NCBI GenBank assembly: GCA_009792885.1
Contig: WMCF01000006.1
Coordinates: 2,795,419 to 2,859,418 of the forward strand
DNA length: 64,000 nucleotides
From: Eremophila alpestris peregrina
Lineage: Eukaryota > Chordata > Aves > Passeriformes > Alaudidae
Direction: 5' to 3'
Shown piece by piece: positions 12,101-24,950 of this stretch (position 1 is its first letter; every line of letters starts with the position of its first letter). The notes under the pieces were generated by a model, which was not told the origin of the DNA, did not search any database, and was given only the letters and a program-made list of their open reading frames with translations. The position numbers were made by a program, and so were the translations under genes.

Positions 12101-15100
12101 AATCACAGTTGTTCTGCTAATATGCAGAACCATTCTACAGAGTATTTACAGCAAGCCTCATCCATCCTGCAGCAAGCCTGTGATGATGGGACTCCTGGGC
12201 TATGAGGACTGCTGTATGCCACTGAGGTCAGAACCTTGCAATCCAGACTAGTTCAGCACAAGTATTTCTAGACACATAACACTTCCAACAGCATCCAGTA
12301 AACTTGAATTGGAAATCAGGACAGATTTCTGAGAAAAAATGCACCACTATTGCTCAGTTTCTTCTAATTTAAGCACTCACAACTTTAGAAGAACTTCTGC
12401 TCATTTTCTTTAGCAAGACCAGAAGTACAAAGGCCAAAAATAACAAAAGGTGCATAAGAGCAAAGCAGGAGAAATTAAGTATATCATGAATGACGAAAGC
12501 ACTACTAAGAGGGAGGGTTTTCTAGATGAAAACAGGCAGCAGCCCCCAGGTGCCAGACTTTTATAGGCTGCCATCTGACTACACATGTACAGTCACTCTC
12601 ATGTATTTACAATAAATGATTATATGAGTCATAAGCCACATACTGACCTTTGCAGTCCATTAATTTTATTCTTTCCTCCTGTTCAATTAGTGCAAGACCT
12701 TGAGTCATTGTGGGTAACCCCAGAAGAATTGTAGCTAAAAATTAATATAAAGCCGATGTGTGGTGTGCAAAGCTCTGAACTACTTTTGTCACCACGTGTT
12801 TATGATAATGAAACTGTGATGAAGATTTTATGGCTGAGTAAAATACTTTTGAATGTACAGTCACTGACCTACAAAGTGTTCATATGGTGCATGTATCAGG
12901 ACATTTGCCTAAAGATCTCTCTCACAGCTGAGAAATAAGCCAGGCCAGTTTTGAATAGGATTTAGCAGAATAATCACCACCTACAAGTTTTGCAAATTGC
13001 AAATCCTCACACCTCCTGCTGCAAACAAGGCTTAGATATTCAGCATGCAAAATCCAATTAATAAATAATTTTGGGATGCATGTGTTTTAAGCTACTACAT
13101 GGCAAAAGCATTAAATCAGGTCCTCATTTCTTCTACGGTTGTAATATAGGTCTGGGTTAGTAGACATTGAAAATACCACTCCAGCAAGGACCAGTTGTTG
13201 AAGTAACCAAACAAACTGAAGCAATATTTGCATTTACCCCTCTTACCCTTCAGCCCATCAGCCATAATAACCCTGTGCTGGCAAGAACCATGTCATAAAG
13301 CAGTGCAACCAGAGAGAGGAAATATTTTAGTATGGGCTCCATCCTGCAAATCCTCAACACACTCTGTTATAAAGATGCATCATCAAGTCTCACTTATCTT
13401 TTGTGCAAAGGTTAAAACATCCAATAGAATAAAAAGGAAATTATTTAGTTAGTTATTATGTACCATATGGCTGATGTGGCTCACCTGACAAAACAGCAGC
13501 AGGAGAGAAGAGAGCCAGGGTAGAGTCAGAGATGTGTTCTCCTCCTCCTCACCAGGTATCACCCCCAAGTGTGAATTTTGTGCTGCTTGTGGGATTTGTC
13601 AGCTGTCCTTGCAGCCCTCCTGCCTGTGTGATGTGCAAGAACAGGTTTGTAAAGGCCACATGCCCACTGCACAATGTGCCCTGAACCTACAGACCAGCCA
13701 AAGCTCCTTCTGGACCTGCTCCTGCCTGGCTTTGCTCCCTGACCTCCTGGGCTCTGCCTCTACCAGGCTTAGGCTTTGTGGGCAATATTGCTCTGAACCT
13801 GACAGAATTAGGTCCTGAAGGACATAAAAGGCATAAACAGTTGCTGTCCATATTTTACCTCACCTGCATAAAATTAGATCACGCCGCTTTCCAAAGCAAG
13901 CAGTTAATCTTCATAAGCATAACCTATATTTTCTGAAGGAGGAAGAAAGAATGCACTCTGCAAGTTTGTTATCTTTGGCATATTTTTCCTAAGCTGACTG
14001 ATTGCATTAATAAGGCATAAGAAGACACATATATTAAAAATCCTGCATTTAAATCTTACTTTGTTTGATCTACCACAAACTGACAAATCCAAAAATTTCA
14101 AAGTTATAGATGACACTTTATTTCAGGAAAGGAGTAGGATTCTAAGACAGAGACTGAGGGTAGCAGAACTGTGTCTTGTTGAAATTCTTGACTTAAGTTG
14201 CATTAAATCAGGCAATTAACATTACAATCCAGAGGCATGAAGGCCGATTGTTTTCTCTGAATTTGTTTCCTTGGGGCATGACAGTGACACTCAGACACAG
14301 CTCTCAATAGAGGGTAACATTTAGCTATGCCACATTAGGAAGGAGCCTTGGGAGGCAATCACAGGTTCCTATTTTGTCTTGCTCAGAGGGGAAAGCATTT
14401 CACTGCATGATTGAAAAACACTTGCTTATTCCTTTCTTCTCCACTTCCACTTCTCCACTCCAGTTGTGTCTAATGTCAGACAGTTAAGCACTTCAGAGGA
14501 ATGTTCATTCCCCCATCGCAACAAGGATGAACTTCTGTGAGGGACCTCGAGAATACCCCTTATAGATAGAAAATGATTTCCTGACTTTCCGTTTCTGCTA
14601 TGAAAATAAAACCAATAAACACATTTCTACATGCCCATCCTAGAGCAGGTACCATAGCCTGTACCCAAGCCACTAAAATAAACCAAGGAAACAGTAGGTC
14701 TAGCAAATAAAAACATCAAACTGATTTTAAAATATATATATAGCAATCTTCTCCTGGGTAAGGCATGCCTAATCACATGGAAAATAAAAATGGTACATGA
14801 TGCCAGTAGTGGCTTATGTGCAAAGGATGTTATCAAAGCAAAGCAGATGGACTGTACAGAACAGCCAGTTCTTGCCCCTCTGACTTGACTTCAGATTCTC
14901 TGTGCAAGCTTATGAACCCTGGATAATGGGAGCAGATTAGCTCCAATTCCCGTGCTTTCTTTGGCCACAAACCTTACAAGATACTACAAGAGAGGGAGAA
15001 TTTGGGCATAATACATATCAAACTTGAACAAGGCATTTTCCCATGCAGCCGCCCAATTTTGTGAACTTTTAATGTCATATTAACTTACATTTCATTCTTT

Positions 15101-18100
15101 GGTTAAAGCAAGAGCTTTAACCTTTACAGTGGTATTTATAAAGGAGAACAAAGGAAAGCTCCCCTCCCCAGAATTTTTATTCAAGCACACATAGTCATAC
15201 TGATGAAACTGCTTCCCCCAAAGTTAGCAAGAGCACTCACAGGTAACAATTTGCAGAGTGAGGTCAGAAAAGATGCTAAGTAACATGAAAAATTAGTGTA
15301 CACACATAAAAAACGCTGATCTTGAAAGGATGGTCCATAAAGACCAAGGGAACAGAGTTCTTTTGCATGTGCTCTGTCCAGGATCCCAATATGAACAACA
15401 CAAATCATGCATACCAAGAAAAACTGATCATTCAAGATCCCTATTTTCAAATGGCCCACTTGAACTCCTAGCAAACTTTGCTGGGGGAAGAGAGGAATGG
15501 GGATTTTAAAGTAAGCTATTAAATTATAAAAGTTATCACGTGGAGGTCACAGTTCTTGAGTCAGAAGCCCAAACAGATTCGTTGTTTTAACATTACATGT
15601 CCCAATCATATGGAAGATGCTCACAGCTATGAAGAATATAAGGGGTCTCCATGTCAGCTATTGCTAGGTAATGAAACCTCTCTAGTGAAGTGTTCACAGC
15701 CAATAAGATTAATAGCAGAACTTCACTTATTTCCCCTATGCATCAGCAGACTTCTACACTTTTATATCTCTGGAATGTATGCATTATTAGATCCTTCTAT
15801 GTACCCGTCACTGTGGTGTTCAAGTGCTGTTCATTTTGAACCAATGCACACTATCCAAAACTCCCAATGTTCAGCTCTAATTTTGCAGTTTCAGTCAATT
15901 ATTAATTGGGCCATATGCTTCAAAATTAGCCAGTGAAGCTTTCTCGGCTTTGCTCCCACTCCTCCCCATACTTGGACAAGTTGTTTAATGATTTTAAATA
16001 CAATTCAAAATGCTTTTCTCAAGGTAGTGGGAAACCTTCTGTGCTTAAGACATTAAAATTCATAGTAATTAGTCTTTCTCATATTCTTTAGTTATCAGAC
16101 TATGAATAACTTTGTAACCATTTAAAATTCATTTACACATCTCCCAACAAGAACACGCAGCCAGCAACACTGTATGGACCTTTCTTGATACAGACAATAA
16201 GGTGAGTTACCTGCAGTGTGAATTGGGTACCTCTTAAGATCTAACTGATTATTCCACACTCATCCTCAAAGTCAATAGGAACTGCACCAGATGTATGGAA
16301 GGGTTTTGCCACAGGGATTGAACATTCACAGACCAGAAGCAGGTGCAGAATTATGCTCAAAGTGTTTATAAGACTGAGTTTATCAGCCCCATCCACCCAG
16401 CTGACAACTGCTGCCCTTGCCTATATTCTCCAGCTTGTGCTTCTTCCTTTCCTCCTGAAACAGCTGCATACACCAGATTGTCCCAACCATTCATCCCTGC
16501 AGACAGAGGCAGCAGCTTTTCAGATTTGCCCAGGAGTCTGGCTTTGACCAGTTTCCCCCAAGGGGTCATTTCAGAACACAGCCCTCCTTCTGTTTGGTGA
16601 TTGTTTCTCCTAGGTTGCTAAACAATTTTGTGCAAGCTCTCATCTGCTTTACCCTGAGTATCCTTCTTTTCCACAAAAGCTACCTTTGGCAAGGCACCAC
16701 AGCAGTGAAGGCCCTTATCCACAGGAAAGGTGATTCAGGGCAACAGCAGGGAAAGCTTCCTCCTACTGCCTGAATTTTAATCCTGCCCTGGAGAGTTCCC
16801 TGATGTTGTTGCACTCTTGTTAAAAACAGCAGTCAGCAGCTGATCACTTTCTAGCACAGATGGACCCCAGGAATCTGTAGCCAAAAGTTCTTGCTGAAAC
16901 CATTCATTGGTATTTCTTCAGCTTGCAATTCATGCTGTAAGTCTTGCATTCCAGCAACTTTTACTCCATATCACTTCTACCAGCTAGTACCAACATCTAG
17001 CCCAAAGTTCAAAGCTCAGATGAATCAGTGCAGACTTCGGCAATTTCTCTCCTACACACTGAAGAAACCATCAATTTGCTTCCAGCGTGTAACAATGTGT
17101 ATTTGGACATTATACCAAATTCCCTGTGGACTTGCAGCAGTGCTGCAGCCTGACAGGGAGGCTCTGCTGAAAGTGCATGGTCAGGGACAGACTGGGAAGG
17201 ACCCTCACAGGTCAGCTGCATGCACAGAGAGAAGGAGGGCTGGCAGGTCCCTGGGGGTGGCAGGCAGCACAGGCTTTCTCCAAAACAGTGTTGGTGAACA
17301 TGCTTAACTGATGCTAGCACAGGAAAGAAACAGACATCTATCCAATGCTTTCTCACTGAAGATATTACTGTAAATTATTATAGAGTGGTTTCTGCTCTGA
17401 CAAAACTAGTCAGACATCCAACATCTCTTCTTCTTCCACAAGAGCTGTGCCCATAACTGAGAACTAAGGAAGATGGCTCCTTGTTGGACTCAGGGTAGAC
17501 GTTAGTGCTCCAGTGACTGACCAGAGTAAAACTTTCTTGTGCTTATTTTACTTTGTTTACACAAGGAAAAAGGAAGAAAACATCTGTTACACTTCTTAAA
17601 GAACAGGTTTATCTGGATTTGTTCCACTTACACTGCTGTGCATTAGAAATAGTGCCATTTAGCTCTGTGGTGCTATCCCAGGGTAAAACTGCCATGAAAT
17701 CAAAACCATGGACATGTATCTAGAATAAGGGTACCAAAGATTCCTCTCTTCACAGAAGTACTGCTGAAAGTGAGGTTTAGCACAATGCTATACCTGGAGT
17801 TCTATAGAAATTTCAACAGAAGTCTTAGGAGTATTTTTTTTCTTTTTTTTTCTTCCAGCATATTATGCATGTCATTCATATATAAGATCCCAAAATAATC
17901 TAAAAGTCTAAATACAGGACTAACTAGAATTCTGAATACAAAGCAGTAATTAAAACCCAACAAAACCATTGCTTAGACTAAACTCTGAATCCCAGAAATT
18001 AGGATGCTCAGTCTAACTTCCCTTGACAACCCCTTCACGCCTTCATTCATAATGTGTGCATGGAAAAGGTGGATATGGAGTTAAAGTTGTCATGACAACT

Positions 18101-18430
18101 TTGCTTCTAAATTATCTGTCTTTTGTAAATTGGCTACTTTGGGATACATGTTGTTCGGCACAGCTCTTGTCAGAGGATGAGTTTTCAGAAGAGGCTTGAC
18201 AGATCAATAACTTGGTTTTAATTTTAACAAGAACACATTTACACATATATAAAGTCAGAGAGAATAAAGACTAAACATGTAAATAACCCAAGCATCAACT
18301 AAACCACATTATTTTGTCTCTTCCATCAATACAATAAGGCTAGCAAGACTTTTTGTTTTACTTTTAGCATCACTGAACCTTCTTACAGAAACAACATTCA
18401 GGTAATGCCTGTACTGTCAAAAATGACATA
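9137..18430. other. Long intergenic stretch, no gene seen
   Basis: About 9.3 kb without a supportable gene. ORFs reach 138 codons (16891-17307) and 126 codons (15556-15936). They have no recognisable domain, no splice context that extends them and no homology I know. A GC-richer Cys-rich ORF at 13534-13818 is likewise unexplained. There are no tRNA-like folds, clear LTRs or CR1 copies in the stretch. Parts may be conserved non-coding DNA, which needs alignment to judge. Confidence 0.45.
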
Positions 18431-18912
18431 TGCATCATCCCCTATTTACAGTTGAAAATTATTCCCCCCATCAGCCCCCCGAAACTCCCAGGCCAGCTCA
18501 GATCTCAAGGGGCTTAGGAGGGAATATTTCAGAGGTAGGACAAAGGATTACCAAAAGAGGCTCTCCCCCAAAGTTGTCTGAGATGTTTATTCTTCTACGG
18601 TCCGAGGGGGCAAGAGAGAGAACAAAGGAGAACAGGGCCTTATGTAAGTTTTGTCCAGAGGAGAGGACAGCTGGACATAATTCAATGGGGTCACGGAAGA
18701 AGTGAAGGGTCAAGATATATGTTCACAAATTCCAGGGGTCTCTGAGAGGGGGAGAAGCCATTTTCCATAGAAATGCAACAACAGTCACCAACATAATCAT
18801 TTGTTTTATTAGGAGAAAAACTGCCTTTGTTTTGTTACAGAAGCTGCCTCCTCCTGGAGGAAACCGGTTCTCAAACACTACATGGAGACTTCCCTGCAGT
18901 GGGAACTGCACA
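18431..18912 (-). mobile_element. Probable solo LTR of an endogenous retrovirus, minus strand
   Basis: On the minus strand the segment starts TGTGCAGTTCCC and can be closed by a terminal CA, as LTRs are. It has a long U3-like part, then a polyadenylation signal (AGAATAAACATC, complement of 18579-18598) followed by a short U5-like tail. No gag, pol or env sequence flanks it. I find no clear target-site duplication, so the left boundary is a guess. It is an inactive relic if the call is right; the family is not assigned. Confidence 0.5.
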
Positions 18913-21900
18913 TCAAATCTCCTTGCATAGCGTTAAATATTATTTCCTCAAATGTGTTTAGCCTCTGGACTTCAGAACAGAAAGAGTCTTTCACAGATCA
19001 CTCTGCTTGCCTCTTAATCTTGCTGAGAGCACAGCTTTCACTACCTCCACAATCTTTGTAAAGTTACAGAAAGCCTTTGCTTTTTGTCCTGTGTTCTTGA
19101 AAGTACCCACTGAAAAAGAAAAAAGTGCTCATTTGATCTTGTAAAAGATTTCTCTTGAAAATTATGATTTCAAGTAGTAAAGTGATCTTTAAAAAAGGTA
19201 TTTCCTGAAAAATGCTTTCAAAATCGTTACTCTGAGTCAGACAGCAGCTTAAATCCAGTATCTGTGCAGAGTGGAAAGCTCAAATTGCTTTCTAATTTGA
19301 CTCTTCCTATCTGCACCTGAAAATGTCACCAAGACCTGATGATAAAAGAAACTCAGAGAAAAATTGCAAACCTACTACTTTTTTTTCCCCTCTCGTTCAC
19401 TTGAAAAATATAATCTTCATCCAGGAGAGCCTTTCCCAAAATAAGAGCTTGGCTTTAAGACCAGTGTGTGCATCAAGTCATAGGCCACGACAGTTATGTC
19501 TGGGCACTGCAGTAATGCTCTTAACAGGGAAATAACAACCACAACAGCACAATATTCACAAACATCACAAAGTAAAGTGCACCCAGTCCAGATTTTCTCC
19601 TTTAATGGAGAGAGTTTATTCTTTTCAAGCAGATCCACAGCCCAAGGTCTCCACCTGCTTTGCGTTAGACCTTCTGAAGTTCCCTTTTTCACACATCCTT
19701 TTCTCTACTAAGTATATGCAGAGCTCCATGGAATCAGAGTAAAGGAGATTTCCCAAGTGCTGCTAAAAGGCTGAATCACTTCCCCCAGGGGGTCCCTGCC
19801 ACTTGATTAATGTGTGTAGTTGTTAAAAGCTGTTCAAATGACAGTGCTAAAAAACTGAACAAGCACCACAGAGAAAAGGCTGGCTAAAATAACAGAACCA
19901 TGAAAATAAAATGAATAAAAGAATGGCAAAAAGAAAATCAAATAAAAGCAGGGAAATATAAAGGGCAAGGATACAGGTAGAGCTGACAGTCATCTGACAG
20001 TCAGCTTTTCTTCCCTCTTTACTTTTTCTTTCTCCTTCCCCCTCCCCATTCTAATTCTTCCACTCCACTTAAGACAATTCTTTGGCCTCTACTGACAGTT
20101 TAGCATTACAAATCCTCATGCTGAATCTCATGAAGTCAAGCAGGCTCAGTGAAGATCACTGGGCTCAGCTTATTCCTGGTATAATCTCATCCAAATCCAC
20201 GGAGTTACATGAGGGATGAGCTGGAACCAGTGACGTTTTCTGAGTTTTCTGACATCCAGCTTTGGAGCTCTCTAACTCCAGACTGATGATACACGGTGAA
20301 GGGTTCTCTGAATACAGCAGAGAAGAAAGAAAAAAAATATGAGTTCCTTGAAAGGTTTTCATCACAGCAGTTGCACTACATCTGTCATATATCAGAGCTG
20401 CTCCCATGTTTCCTGCACAAGATTCATAACAGCTCTAAAACCCGGCCATACTTCACCAAGTTGGAAAACAAATTTCCCCATAGATGGAGAAATATATTTT
20501 TGAGGTAAAAAGGCAAGGAACACAGTGTCCTTTGGAGCAACTTAACGGAAGAAATTATACTATTCCTGGAAAGCCTTCTGCAATCTCTGATTTTTTCATT
20601 TGAAAAGTCTGTTCAGCTGTTTATTTATTAAGCGATAATCCTCTCTCTTTGTCTCAGTGAAAACTTCTTCCTGGGAGATAAAAAATAGTTTGTATGAACC
20701 TGCTGTATTACTTTTGAGCAGTAATAACCAACTCACACCAAGGCTGTATTTTTTTATTATTTGTGCTGTAATCATGCTGGGAGCCCCTTGCTGGCACTGG
20801 ATTTCACTGTGTTGAAATTGAGTGTACACAGGATAAGACACACCCATTGATACGACCAAACAGATGCACTGCATTTTAAATGGACAAGACAGGGAAAAAT
20901 AATCAGAAAATAAGACTGCCAAAGAACTCAAGAGGTCATCTGATCCATATGGGGATGCATGGCAGACACACCTGTTGCTGATCAGCCATTGCTCTCAGTG
21001 GTTTCATCCGTTTTACAAATGGAAAATTAAAAGATTTTGTTGTGCCCATGAAGCCAATTGCCTGGTTGCAGCATTTAAGTCAAAGTTTAGCCCAAAGCTC
21101 CCAAGTCCTCATCAACAGAGACCATGAAAATATTTTATCTTACCTGAATTTGGGAGTGTCTAAGGAAAACAATCATAAATCTGCTATCTCTATCTGCTAC
21201 TATGAAACAGTGAGTTCAGATAATGAAAATCTAGCTATGAGTTACAATTTTTTATTTGCTCTTCTCCACTCAGGAATACCTAAATAAAAGCACAAAACTC
21301 ACAAATAGCTGTGTATCCACAAATCCACATCATTTGACACAATGCATTATTTACTTTGCCTGCATTATCAGTAAAACACACTATTCCATGCCACGTGTAT
21401 GAAAGGCCCACTACACAAAAAATCACACAAGATCAAAAGCACTCTATATCTGACAAAGACTTTTTTACATACTGCAATGCATCTCTCCCCATGTATTCCA
21501 CCAAGCAGTATACACATGTAACATCAGACAAGCCTATCCTTTCAGTCAGTTATTGCAGATACTGAGTTTTCTGCTTCAATGCAGAAGAAAAAAATAGTTC
21601 CAAGTTACAGACAGCTCCTTTTCTATCTCCATGTTATCATCACTTCTCTAGGCTGAAGCATAATCACCCTCTTTTGCAGGTTACAGTTCCTACCTTCTAT
21701 TTCAAATAAGTTTCATACACTGGTGGTGCAACCAAGGCAAGATTAATATGACTTTCCTTTTTAATATAAATATTTTGATTTGTTGCTGAATGGACTGTTC
21801 TCAATATTGCTAACTGCAAGGGACAACGCTGTTTATCATTTCCCCTCGAAAGCAGCCATCCAGATCTAGATATTACAGTACTTTGAATTTAGAAATCATG

Positions 21901-23029
21901 AAATATAAATGTGTTCCTACCATAGGAACTAAATGAATGTTTATTTTACATCTGACGTACCTTCTACATTTACTTCCCATCTATGACACCTAGATAAAAA
22001 TCCCCACTAAAATAGACAGCTAATGCTGAAAATATCCTCTGAATAAGATACACAAGAGTTCAAAATAAGTGAAATGCCTTTCACCCCTTTGGAAATGCTG
22101 GGGCTTTTTAAGTCAGAATGTCTTGGGACAACTCCCTGACTAAGTCTAAATCTTGCTTGGAAGAAAAAAAAAGGAAAATCCTTTATAATATGTTGAAGTA
22201 TAACTTGCAATTATTGCTTAAAAACATTTTTACATCACATAAAATATAGTCTAAACTGTAAGTCTGAAACAAACAAGCCAACGTGATAGCTTAACTCACA
22301 TTAAATTTCAGTTTTCAACCATGTTTTTTTTTCTGGTTTGGAAATGAAAGGACATCCCATAAGTTTTGAATTTTCTATCAGGTAAGGAAAACTGGTTCCA
22401 GTTTTCAGAGAACACTTATTTTTACAGCTAAATGGTTCCTTCTACTAGCCATACTCTCTTCTAGGCACACACTCCAACAGCAAAGCCGACTATTAAAGCA
22501 CTCAATGTACTTAAACACAGCAGAAATTAATGAAGGAATGTCCTTTGTTGCTGAAAGCAGATTAGGAGTGTGAAGAACATCAAATCTTTCCCATGCCACA
22601 GAACTGAATTACCCCATACTTTTTGCACAGACTGGCATCATGCTAATGACTGAACAGGCCAAGCCTATTTACATCAGCTGAGATGCTGATGCTGTGCACA
22701 TACCTACTTTAGCTTGAACCAAGCTACACTGCAATGATGCCCTAAGGTGGACTTTTCCTTAAAGAGATGAGACCCACAGGACGTGTAAATATTCAAACCA
22801 AATTACATTAGAGCATGCCTCAGAATCCTAAAATTACTTAAGTGAAAGAAGACATCCAGATTCTTTGGGCAACAAAATAAAATAGTTATGAGACCTCCTT
22901 ACTGCTTCAGCAGATGTCCTTAAGGTCTGCTAGGGGTTCTCAAATGTCAATCAAAGAAGTGTCACCTTTGCAAAAGGACAGGACAAATAAAAACTTCTAC
23001 CTACAATCTAGAACCATCCTCACTATAGA
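18913..23029. other. Intergenic, no gene seen
   Basis: AT-rich sequence with only short ORFs (the longest, 111 codons, at 20596-20931 on the minus strand, has no recognisable features). No repeats of note. A small AGCTGAC/GTCAGCT inverted pair at 19981-20006 is too short to interpret. Confidence 0.45.
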
Positions 23030-23135
23030 TCAATGCCAACTATGTCCTGGGCTGCATCCCCAGCAGCCGAGCCAGCAGGTCAAGGGAGGGGGTGATTCTC
23101 CCCTTCCACTCAGCTCTGCTGGGACCCCACTTGTA
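23030..23135 (+). mobile_element. Short CR1 fragment, plus strand
   Basis: Contains the CR1 blocks 'tgtcctgggctgcatcc', 'agccagcaggtcaagggag', 'gtgattctccccttcc' and 'gctgggaccccac' in the right order. Both ends are lost: it stops well before the CR1 3' tail and is a roughly 100-bp relic. Confidence 0.8.
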
Positions 23136-23843
23136 GATCAGATGTTAGGAATGGCTCAGCAAAGGACAGGAAGGGGCAGTTTAGCAAAGGGATAGGGAAG
23201 GAGGGTCAAGAAGGGATAGAAAGTTCCATGTGGTTGTCCTGGAGAAGACAGCTCGGGTCACACAAAGGCAAGGGAGGATGAAGCTGAGAGCTGTGCAGGT
23301 CAGAGGGAGGGAAGGAGATGCTGGGGCAAGGGAGAAAAGGGGAGGTTGAGGTACACAGCACCTCAGCTTAGCCCATGGTCCATCCAACTGACCAGCTGCT
23401 GCCCAGTGGTGGCCCCAGAGCTTGGGCCCACAGTGTTCCTCCAGGATGGCTACAAGACAATGCTGAGATTGTTCTTTATCTGAGCTCCCAGGGCCACTTC
23501 TTGGACAAGAGTCTTCCAGCCGCCATGAGACCAAATTATTCTCCATACCAGATCCTCCCTCAGCCTTTGATTACTGTGCATTTCCAATTGAAATTACCCT
23601 TTCAGGGGTCTCATGTTCCCCCAAGCCCACCTATGAAACTAGCAGTGCCTCGAAATGCCGCCACTACTCCAGAGTGCCTGGCACCTCTGTCCCTGCTGGC
23701 CGGGGGCAGCGGAGCCCCACTTTCTATTTCGGATGTGCTTGGACAGGAGCCCTGCATGACTCCAGCCATGGAAGGAAAAGCGATTCTGCAATACCACACT
23801 CATGTCCATTTTCCTGGGCACCCCTGCACCATGGCACTGGGCA

Positions 23844-24374
23844 TCACTGGCCACAGCCGGGCTCATCCCCTTGGCAGGCTCCCTGCAGGCGCTCCTGCCG
23901 CCCGCCCAGCACACCCGCTGGGACACCAGAGGCTACCCCGGCTCCGGGGGTACCAGTGGGGAGCCCACCCCCACTGCTGGGGGCCACAGAGGCGAGAGGC
24001 TCAGGAGGGGCTGGAACATCAACACGGAAATCAGGGCTGCCAGCTGACGGAAGCTCGCGGTCACTGCGCGACAGGGACACTCTGAGGGGGCTACAGACGG
24101 GAGGGAAGAGGAGGATGAGGAGGAAGGGGATGCTCTTCACACCCAGCCCCCGGCCCGCGGCAGCGCTGCCTTGTATCAGAACCGGCGGGGCCGGCAGGAC
24201 TAGCGGTGGCGCGCCCACCCCCATGCCCATAACTCCGGGATGCCGTGCAGGAGGCTGGCAGCCAAGCAGAGCCCTCAGCGCCGGGAGCAGCACCGGGAGC
24301 AGCACCGGGAGCAGTGCCCACCGTCCGTGGTGCCAGAGCGGCCCCGGCCGCCTTCTCCTTCCTGACGGCGCCAC
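23844..24374 (-). CDS. Uncertain ORF, 176 aa, signal-peptide-like start
   Basis: A minus-strand ORF in the CpG-rich patch. Its first 40 residues are a basic stretch followed by a Leu/Ala/Pro-rich hydrophobic segment (residues about 19-37). A second hydrophobic run follows near residues 80-92, then a Gly/Pro/Ser-rich tail. Part of the hydrophobic segment is encoded by a 12-bp tandem repeat, so it may be an accident of composition. ORFs also exist on the opposite strand. I do not recognise it, and it is more likely non-coding than coding. It lies downstream, on the same strand, of a probable LTR with a TATA-like box. Confidence 0.12.
   Translation of the reverse strand: MAPSGRRRRPGPLWHHGRWALLPVLLPVLLPALRALLGCQPPARHPGVMGMGVGAPPLVLPAPPVLIQGSAAAGRGLGVKSIPFLLILLFPPVCSPLRVSLSRSDRELPSAGSPDFRVDVPAPPEPLASVAPSSGGGLPTGTPGAGVASGVPAGVLGGRQERLQGACQGDEPGCGQ
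24281..24316. repeat. 12-bp tandem repeat, three units
   Basis: CCGGGAGCAGCA is repeated three times with one final mismatch. Read on the plus strand it encodes repeated SSTG; on the minus strand it encodes repeated LLPV. Confidence 0.85.
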
Positions 24375-24472
24375 CCAGCGGCTGCCGCACCTCAGGGGCG
24401 GGAGCCCGCGGGCCTCGCTTTTAATTTCCTTCTCATTATTGAACCGGATTTAGCTCCGTTAGGAATATTAAT

Positions 24473-24950
24473 GCACAAACGCCAGAGGTTTATGTCCAAA
24501 AAGGAGACAGAGAAGTCCTTTTACTTTACTCGAATAAAAGGAGAGGCCATGGGCATTTCCCCTGGGGGCTCCCGAATTTTTGGAGGACGCAGCCTCCTAT
24601 TTATCCTAGTTTCCCGGCCGTATTTCCCTTTCTCTTTCCCCACTGGCTGAGGTGCTTGAGAGGTACAGACTTCCCAGAATGCCTAATACCTAAGATTCCC
24701 CTTTAACGTGTAACCCACCTTTTAATTTTTAATTCTTATGGAATTTATGGGGTTTCCCTGTTTTTTCTTTCATCTTTCAATATCCATTTTCATTTATCAC
24801 CAAACCTACGGTTTGTTTGTAAAGGCAAATATCTTCTTTTCCATTCATCAATCAGTGGAATCCTTCCCACTGTTTATCTCTCAGCACTAGTTTTATCTAC
24901 CAGCAGACCAACCGCTTGTTTGTGAAGACAACCCTGTGATTCCTCTCACA
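24473..24950 (-). mobile_element. Probable solo LTR of an endogenous retrovirus, minus strand
   Basis: On the minus strand the segment starts TGTGAGAGGAATCAC and can be closed by CA near 24,473. A TATA-like AGGATAAATAGG (complement of 24595-24607) is followed by a CG-containing leader, as in an LTR promoter. The sequence resembles avian LTRs I have seen, but I cannot name the family. No internal retroviral sequence flanks it and no target duplication is evident, so the ends are approximate. Confidence 0.5.

Larger units (their letters stand above)
23650..24420. promoter_or_regulatory. Isolated GC/CpG-rich patch, possible promoter
   Basis: The base composition changes sharply from AT-rich flanks to GC-rich DNA with many CpG. 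ORFs of 236 and 259 codons (23375-24085, 23674-24453, plus) and 176 codons (23844-24374, minus) overlap here in several frames, which is what stop-poor GC-rich DNA does by chance. None has a domain I recognise. It may be the start of an unannotated non-coding transcript or simply a GC-rich island. The minus-strand ORF is treated separately because of its upstream LTR. Confidence 0.4.

Noticed and set aside
23375..24453. Plus-strand ORFs of 236 and 259 codons
   Set aside because: They overlap each other in different frames and oppose a third ORF. The pattern fits stop-poor GC-rich DNA and shows no family signature.
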